NCBI GenBank assembly: GCA_050694175.1
Contig: JBOGXA010000004.1
Span: 109,269 to 173,268 of the forward strand
Reading direction: 5' to 3'
DNA length: 64,000 nucleotides
DNA from: JBOGXA01 sp050694175
GTDB lineage: Bacteria > Actinomycetota > CADDZG01 > WHSQ01
The position numbers were made by a program, and so were the translations under genes. Below the pieces are notes generated by a model that was given only the letters and a program-made list of their open reading frames with translations, did not search any database and was not told the DNA's origin. Of the stretch, positions 59,332 to 64,000 are shown one piece after another. The stretch's first letter is position 1. Each line of letters begins with the position of its first letter.

Positions 59332-60261
59332 CTACAGCGACTCGATCAGTTGATCCGCGGCCGCGTACGGATCGATGGTGCGCTCCACCACCTCGTCGGT
59401 GAGGCGATCGAGCAGCTCTCCTGCTCGATCGGTGACACGCTGCCGGTACTTCTCGGCAACGATCTCCCGTATCTCTCGGCCTATCCGACGCCTTCTCCGT
59501 TCGTCCAGCAACCCCTTTTCCTCCTGATAGGCGCGGTGCTTTTCGATCGCGGCCCACAACTCGTCGACGCCCTCGCCCTTGATCGACACGGTCTGCACGA
59601 TCTCAGGACGCCACGGAGCGTCGGAGAGATCCAGCATCTGGCTCAGCTCCCTAACCGTGTCCTTCACACCCGGTCGGTCGGCCTTGTTCACCACGAAGAC
59701 GTCCGCGATCTCCATCAGGCCTGCCTTGGCCGTCTGCACCGCGTCGCCCCATCCAGGATTCACAACCACTACGGTGGTGTCGCATGCGTCCGTGATCTCG
59801 ACCTCGGCCTGACCGACGCCCACGGTCTCGATGACGATCACGTCTTTTCCAACCGCGTCGAGCACCCGCGCCGCTTCCGGCGTCGCCAGTGCGATCCCGC
59901 CGAGATGGCCGCGCGTCGCCATCGAACGGATGAAGACGTCCGGATCGGTTGCGTGGGATTGCATGCGGACGCGATCGCCGAGCAGAGCTCCACCCGAGAA
60001 TGGGCTCGACGGATCGACGGCGAGCACCCCGATCGAGTGCCCATCGCCGCGCACCCGCGCCACCAGGCGTTCGGTGAGGGTGGACTTTCCGGCCCCGGGC
60101 GCGCCGGTGATCCCGACCGAATAGGCCGATCCCGTATGGGGGTAGAGCTCCTTCATGACTCGGCCGAGATCGGCACCACCGTCTTCAACGAGCGAGATGA
60201 GGCGCGCGATTGCGAGCCGCTCGCCGTCGAGGGCGCGCTGGATCAGCTCCGATGTGTCCAA
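59332..60261 (-). CDS. meaB: MeaB/ArgK-type G3E GTPase
   Basis: Protein of 309 aa with G1 GITGAPGAGKSTL, switch segment VLAVDPSSPFSGGALLGDRV, the ETVGVGQAE motif and NKAD. These GTPases load, protect and reactivate the cobalamin of methylmalonyl-CoA-type mutases. The acyl-CoA mutase large subunit lies at 54.8-56.4 kb on the same strand. Confidence 0.95.
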   Translation of the reverse strand: MDTSELIQRALDGERLAIARLISLVEDGGADLGRVMKELYPHTGSAYSVGITGAPGAGKSTLTERLVARVRGDGHSIGVLAVDPSSPFSGGALLGDRVRMQSHATDPDVFIRSMATRGHLGGIALATPEAARVLDAVGKDVIVIETVGVGQAEVEITDACDTTVVVVNPGWGDAVQTAKAGLMEIADVFVVNKADRPGVKDTVRELSQMLDLSDAPWRPEIVQTVSIKGEGVDELWAAIEKHRAYQEEKGLLDERRRRRIGREIREIVAEKYRQRVTDRAGELLDRLTDEVVERTIDPYAAADQLIESL

Positions 60262-60267
60262 GAAAGC

Positions 60268-60507
60268 TCAGGCCTCGACGGCCTCGACCTCGGTGACCCC
60301 GGGCACGCGGTCTCGAAGGATCCTCTCGACCCCCTGCTTGAGCGTTACGGGTGAGATCGGGCAGGTTTCGCATACCCCCAGCAGGGTAACGGTCACAACC
60401 CCGTCCCTCACCGCCTCGAGTCGGATGTCACCCCCATCCATCTGAATTGCTGGGCGGATCAGCTCGAGGGCGGCCCTCACCTGGTCTTCGATCGGCGCCT
60501 GGCTCAC
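60268..60507 (-). CDS. NifU C-terminal-like Fe-S scaffold protein
   Basis: 79 aa, the NifU-C fold with IQMDGGDIRLEAV and the cluster-binding CETC in GVCETCPISPVTLKQG. Assembles or delivers Fe-S clusters. Its start overlaps the SpoIID-like stop by 4 bp and its stop is 6 bp from meaB. Confidence 0.94.
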   Translation of the reverse strand: MSQAPIEDQVRAALELIRPAIQMDGGDIRLEAVRDGVVTVTLLGVCETCPISPVTLKQGVERILRDRVPGVTEVEAVEA

Positions 60508-62171
60508 GCCCTCATTCTACGGGCAAGCCCCACGGAAGCGCCGATGAGAAGGACGGCCACGACCACTAGCACCGGGACGACGACATCGCCCTCGCCGGCC
60601 CCCTGGGGCGTGTCGTCATCCCTCTCCTCAGGCCCCGCCGGCACCAATATCTCGACGAGATCACTTCGCACCGAGGTCCCTCCCGAGGAAGCCTCGACGC
60701 GAACGACGTAGCGTCCCGGCTCGCCCGGCGCTCGCCACGCGACCACCCGCCGTCCGGCGTCGACTACCTTCGCGGAGCTCGACCCCTTCCCATCTTCGGT
60801 CACCGCCCGGACGACCGCGGGTCGAGACACCGCGATCGTGAGGCGCGCCCGGACCCCCGGCAGGGCCCGCGCCGGAGCTTCCACCACGCCGACGCGGAGC
60901 GGCAACCGATAGCCGTGTGGCGGATCGACCGCGACGATCCCCTCGTCGGACCACGAAAATCGCCAGGTTCCCACCGCATCCGCCTCCAGGACGCGGCCGC
61001 GGCCGTCGAGGACATCGAACTCACCCCTGATAGCCACACTTGATTCCGCCCAGTCGATACCCACCTCAATCGGCTGCCGCCTGGTCATCGTGTCTAGTTC
61101 CACACCCGAGTAGTAGTGGGTGAGGATCTCTTCGTGGTTCGCACCCTCGCTCGCCAGTCCGTACGCGCCCCACTGTGACATCCCCACCCCGTGCCCCCAT
61201 CCGCGCCCGACGACCGTGACTATGCGACCCTTAGTCTTGATGGCGACGCGGGAAGAAGGCAATGTCTCGGGAAGAACGCCCGACGTCGTCGGCCAGCGGG
61301 ACGGATACTCTCCAGGAAACGTCGCAGGCGCGTGCACACGAAGACCCCCTCGCAGCGTTGCGACGTCGACAATCCTCCGCCGCCGGGTGCCTTCGAGTAC
61401 GGCATCGGGGTAGTGATTGCCGGTCCGCGAGGGGATCGTGTGAACCTCCTTGAGTCGTCCCCATGACTTCTCCCACAGCACGGCTCGCTCCAAGATCGCC
61501 TGAAGCTCGCGACGACGAAACCGTACGCGCCACCTGTAAAGCGGCGCGGCGCGCTCCCATGGGCTCTCCACCGGCACGAGATATGGGTATGCACGTTCGC
61601 CGGGAATCGCCTCTGCGTTGTCGAGCGTCGCTCCGCCGGATGTCGAGTGGTAACGGGCAAGGATCGGGCGACCCCTGTGGAGAAGTGTCCGTCCCGTGGT
61701 GCTCGCAACCGCCGCCGCCCATCGTCGTCCATCGGCAGATCGGACGACATCCGCGCCGGCGTAGACCTGGCATTCAACGGTTGCGCAGATGTCGAAGCCG
61801 TAGAGATCGGCGGCACCTCCACGTTCGTTGGCGAGCGTCCACATGGCATAGGTGCGAGCCGCAACCGCCTGGGCGCGGAGCGCCTCTCCGGGCCAATCGG
61901 GCGGCACCTCCTGCAGTCCGAGCAGGTAGCGCTCGAACGGGAGCTCGTTGATCACTACCAGGCCGTCGGACGCAGCATCCAGTTCGATGTTTCCGAAATA
62001 CGAGTGCACGCCGGGGAGAGTCAGGGGGATCTCCGACCGGGGGACGATCCGCACCGGGCCCGTGACGGCAGCGAGCCTGTCGCGCTTACGGGGCGCGGTC
62101 GCGCCGGAAGCCGGGCCGGACGCGGCGATGCAGAGGGTGAGCGCGATCGCGAGGAACCTCACGACGTTCAT
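60504..62171 (-). CDS. SpoIID/LytB-domain protein
   Basis: Protein of 555 aa with an N-terminal signal peptide (1-24), then the SpoIID domain: LPFERYLLGLQEVPPDWP, ALRAQAVAARTYA, STSGGATLDN and GWGHGVGMSQWGAYG. SpoIID is a lytic transglycosylase acting on denuded peptidoglycan. A linker and a C-terminal transmembrane helix (about 530-550) would anchor it outside the membrane. There is no sign of sporulation genes, so a general cell-wall role is likely. murA lies immediately upstream. Confidence 0.9.
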   Translation of the reverse strand: MNVVRFLAIALTLCIAASGPASGATAPRKRDRLAAVTGPVRIVPRSEIPLTLPGVHSYFGNIELDAASDGLVVINELPFERYLLGLQEVPPDWPGEALRAQAVAARTYAMWTLANERGGAADLYGFDICATVECQVYAGADVVRSADGRRWAAAVASTTGRTLLHRGRPILARYHSTSGGATLDNAEAIPGERAYPYLVPVESPWERAAPLYRWRVRFRRRELQAILERAVLWEKSWGRLKEVHTIPSRTGNHYPDAVLEGTRRRRIVDVATLRGGLRVHAPATFPGEYPSRWPTTSGVLPETLPSSRVAIKTKGRIVTVVGRGWGHGVGMSQWGAYGLASEGANHEEILTHYYSGVELDTMTRRQPIEVGIDWAESSVAIRGEFDVLDGRGRVLEADAVGTWRFSWSDEGIVAVDPPHGYRLPLRVGVVEAPARALPGVRARLTIAVSRPAVVRAVTEDGKGSSSAKVVDAGRRVVAWRAPGEPGRYVVRVEASSGGTSVRSDLVEILVPAGPEERDDDTPQGAGEGDVVVPVLVVVAVLLIGASVGLARRMRA

Positions 62172-63422
62172 TCAGCCGACGACTTCGACGGCCGCTCCCA
62201 GTCCTCGAAGCTTGGCGATGAAGTCTTCGTAGCCCCGCTCGATGTGCCCATCGTCGTAGACGACGGTCTCGCCCTGGGCGCACAGTCCGCCCAACACCAG
62301 CGCCGCGCCCGCACGTATGTCGGGGGACCGGACGGGAGCGCCCGATAGTCGTCCCACACCGCGTATCACTGCGTGATGTCCCTCGACCCGAATATCCGAC
62401 CCCATGCGATTGAGCTCATCGACGAAGAGGAAACGCGCCTCGAACACGTTCTCCGTAAGGATCGAAGGGCCATCCGCCTGCGACAGCAACACCATCATCG
62501 GCGGCTGAAGGTCGGTGGGGAACCCGGGATACGGAAGAGTCACGAGATCGATGGCACGCGGGCGAGACGACATCGCCACGGTGACCTCGTCCTGGCCGCG
62601 CGTCACACGGGCCCCCGCGCCCTCCAGCTTCTGCAGCGGGAGGGCAAGATGTTCGGGACGAAGGTCCACGAGACGCACCTCGCCGCGCGTCGCTGCGGCG
62701 CCGATGGCAAACGTCCCCGCTTCGATACGATCCGGGATTACCTCGTGTTGCACCGAGGAGAGCTCGCGTACGCCTTCGATCATGATGGTGTTGGTTCCCG
62801 CGCCATTGATACGCGCCCCCGCGGCGTTCAAGAAGGCAGCCAGGTCCTGGATCTCCGGCTCGCGGGCAGCGTTCTCAATCGTCGTTGTGCCGTGAGCAAC
62901 CGAAGCCGCCATCAGAAGAGTCTCCGTCGCACCGACACTCGGGAACTCGAGAAGGACGTAGGTTCCCTCGAGGCGCTCCGCAATCCCTTCCACATATCCG
63001 TGCTCAGAGGAGAACTTCGCGCCCATGCGCTCGAGTCCGCTGAGATGAAGGTCGATCGGTCGTGAGCCGATCGCATCCCCTCCCGGCATTGCAACACGAG
63101 CCCGACCGAGGCGCGCGAGCAACGGACCGAGCACCTGGATGGACGCGCGCATCTTGGTCACGAGCTCGTAGGGCGTTTCTTCGGCGAGGTCGCCCGAAGA
63201 ATCGATCGTGAGACGGCTGCCCTCGATGGTAACGACGGCGCCCAGCTGTTCGAGCACGTCGCGCATCAGGAATACGTCGGTGATGCTCGGGATACGTTCG
63301 AGAACGACCTCGCCGGGCACCATCAGCGACGCAGCCATCAGCTTGAGTGTCGAGTTCTTGGCCCCGCTTATGTGAACCTCACCTTCCAGGCGAGCAGGGC
63401 CTTCCATGACATACCGCTTCAT
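62172..63422 (-). CDS. murA: UDP-GlcNAc 1-carboxyvinyltransferase with Asp in place of the catalytic Cys
   Basis: About 416 aa from the ATG at 63422. Commits UDP-GlcNAc to peptidoglycan synthesis. SGAKNS (K22), RASIQVLGPLLARLG and PGGDAIGSRPIDLH are present. In most MurA the loop reads PGGCAIG with Cys115; here the residue is Asp (D116), as in mycobacterial and chlamydial MurA, which stay active but are resistant to fosfomycin. It overlaps or abuts the SpoIID-like gene. Confidence 0.96.
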   Translation of the reverse strand: MKRYVMEGPARLEGEVHISGAKNSTLKLMAASLMVPGEVVLERIPSITDVFLMRDVLEQLGAVVTIEGSRLTIDSSGDLAEETPYELVTKMRASIQVLGPLLARLGRARVAMPGGDAIGSRPIDLHLSGLERMGAKFSSEHGYVEGIAERLEGTYVLLEFPSVGATETLLMAASVAHGTTTIENAAREPEIQDLAAFLNAAGARINGAGTNTIMIEGVRELSSVQHEVIPDRIEAGTFAIGAAATRGEVRLVDLRPEHLALPLQKLEGAGARVTRGQDEVTVAMSSRPRAIDLVTLPYPGFPTDLQPPMMVLLSQADGPSILTENVFEARFLFVDELNRMGSDIRVEGHHAVIRGVGRLSGAPVRSPDIRAGAALVLGGLCAQGETVVYDDGHIERGYEDFIAKLRGLGAAVEVVG

Positions 63423-63513
63423 CGCTTGCCGTCTTTCCGCAGTGGCCTCCGTGCGAAGGCCTTGCTCCCACGTCGGCGTGCCATCCGTCAAGCTGCGTCC
63501 GACAATTCTCGCG

Positions 63514-63527
63514 ATCCTCGCGAGGAT
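63514..63527. promoter_or_regulatory. 14-bp palindrome
   Basis: Perfect palindrome ATCCTCGCGAGGAT in the 222-bp gap between murA and the histone-like tail. It may be an operator upstream of murA or part of a terminator. No further evidence. Confidence 0.3.
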
Positions 63528-63644
63528 GCCTTGGCGGACATCTTAGATGCGGCGCGCGCGACTTCCGGGGCCCAGACCCGGTTTGCCGCGAGCTGTCCAA
63601 GAAGCGTTCGAGCCCGTGAGCGCCCGGCAGTCCGGACGGGCCGC

Positions 63645-64000
63645 TCTACCGCCGCCTGGTGCTCTTGCGACCTGTCGTCTTGCGCCGTGCCGTGGACTTC
63701 TTGCGGCCGGTCGTCTTGCGCCGTGCCGTGGACTTCTTGCGGCGTGCCGTGGACTTCTTGCGGCGTGCCGTGGACTTCTTGCGGGTTGCCGGGCGGCGCC
63801 GGGCCGTTGCCTTCCTGCGGCGTGCCGTGGACTTCTTGCGGGTTGCCGGGCGGCGCCGGGCCGTTGCCTTCTTGCGGCCGGTCGTCTTGCGCCGGGCCGT
63901 TGCCTTCTTGCGACCGGTCGTCTTGCGCCGGGCCGTTGCCTTCTTGCGGCCGGTCGTCTTGCGCCGGGCCGTTGCCTTCTTGCGGCCGGTCGTCTTGCGC
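63645..64000 (-). CDS. Basic repeat tail of a histone-like protein (5' cut by window edge)
   Basis: Minus-strand frame open from the window edge to the TAG at 63645-63647, 117 codons visible. Coded by a 36-bp repeat (12 aa) of the form RKTTGRKKATAR, at least four times in a row, followed by RRPATRKKSTAR and RRKKSTAR variants. Nearly all residues are Arg, Lys, Thr, Ala or Ser. This is typical of the C-terminal tail of HupB/HupS-type HU proteins or of histone H1-like proteins; the N-terminal domain would decide but is outside the window. Confidence 0.75.
63860..64000 (-). repeat. 36-bp tandem repeats coding a basic 12-residue unit
   Basis: Nearly identical 36-bp units, in frame, coding RKTTGRKKATAR; at least four are visible up to the window edge, then degenerate into related 24-bp to 36-bp variants towards the gene's 3' end. 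Typical of slippage-prone basic tails. Confidence 0.85.

Overview
The window is high-G+C DNA with dense genes, short intergenic gaps, frequent GTG/TTG starts and many ATGA/GTGA-type overlaps. The gene set points to a member of the Actinomycetota, probably a deep-branching lineage known mainly from environmental genomes. Markers are a DUF5319 protein, HadAB-like MaoC dehydratases, a PASTA-type Ser/Thr kinase, a FolP2-like protein, an Asp-type MurA and paired ArsA/Get3-like ATPases. The lineage call is inference from gene content. No tRNA, rRNA, CRISPR array or intact insertion sequence was recognised.

Layout. 1-9 kb: histidine degradation genes (3' part of hutU, a HutF-like amidohydrolase, hutH, hutI) mixed with a MoaD-BNR fusion, a CheY-like regulator, a surface-anchored protein, a metallo-beta-lactamase-fold hydrolase and a dodecin-like protein. 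9.7-13.3 kb: glutamate dehydrogenase, patatin-like phospholipase, NYN/PIN-like protein and a DUF4389 membrane protein. 13.3-22.7 kb is a rearranged accessory region. It has one intact histone H1-like gene (22.2-22.7 kb) and two truncated copies (13.4 and 15.4 kb) in the same orientation, around a LacI-regulated sugar ABC transporter/GH130 operon, a Tat-exported cysteine-rich protein and a frameshifted gene remnant. 22.8-32.4 kb: a ParA/Zn-ribbon/DUF5319 operon, a GGDEF-LuxR fusion, prepilin peptidase, response regulator, FlgM-like ORF, FolP2-like protein, Nudix hydrolase, PknB-type kinase with a lipoprotein, an EEP-family nuclease/phosphatase and a B-box rhomboid protease.

32.4-37.4 kb: one minus-strand acyl-CoA/steroid-type beta-oxidation operon (two acyl-CoA dehydrogenases, an SDR, three MaoC-type proteins). 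37.4-37.95 kb: a gene-free stretch with a strongly self-complementary, terminator-ended candidate RNA and a pair of interspersed repeats. 37.95-40.6 kb: the most intriguing operon, two small paralogous proteins followed by two ArsA/Get3-like ATPases whose catalytic switches are degenerate in complementary ways. 41-49.7 kb: CstA, a thioredoxin-like protein, LigA, a methyltransferase, MnmA and a cysteine desulfurase (tRNA 2-thiolation). 49.7-60.5 kb: lipid and organic-acid metabolism (EtfAB, enoyl-CoA hydratase, acyl-CoA mutase large subunit, MeaB, acyl-CoA synthetase), a CoA-type Nudix hydrolase, an FHA protein and a NifU-type scaffold. 60.5-64 kb: a SpoIID/LytB protein, MurA, and the basic repeat tail of a histone-like protein cut by the window edge.

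How they work together. EtfAB would take electrons from the acyl-CoA dehydrogenases. The hydratases, SDR and acyl-CoA synthetase complete a fatty-acid or steroid side-chain degradation route, and the mutase plus MeaB would feed branched or odd-chain acyl-CoA products into central metabolism. The hut genes send histidine to glutamate, on which the glutamate dehydrogenase can act. Cysteine desulfurase and MnmA form a tRNA sulfur-transfer pair.
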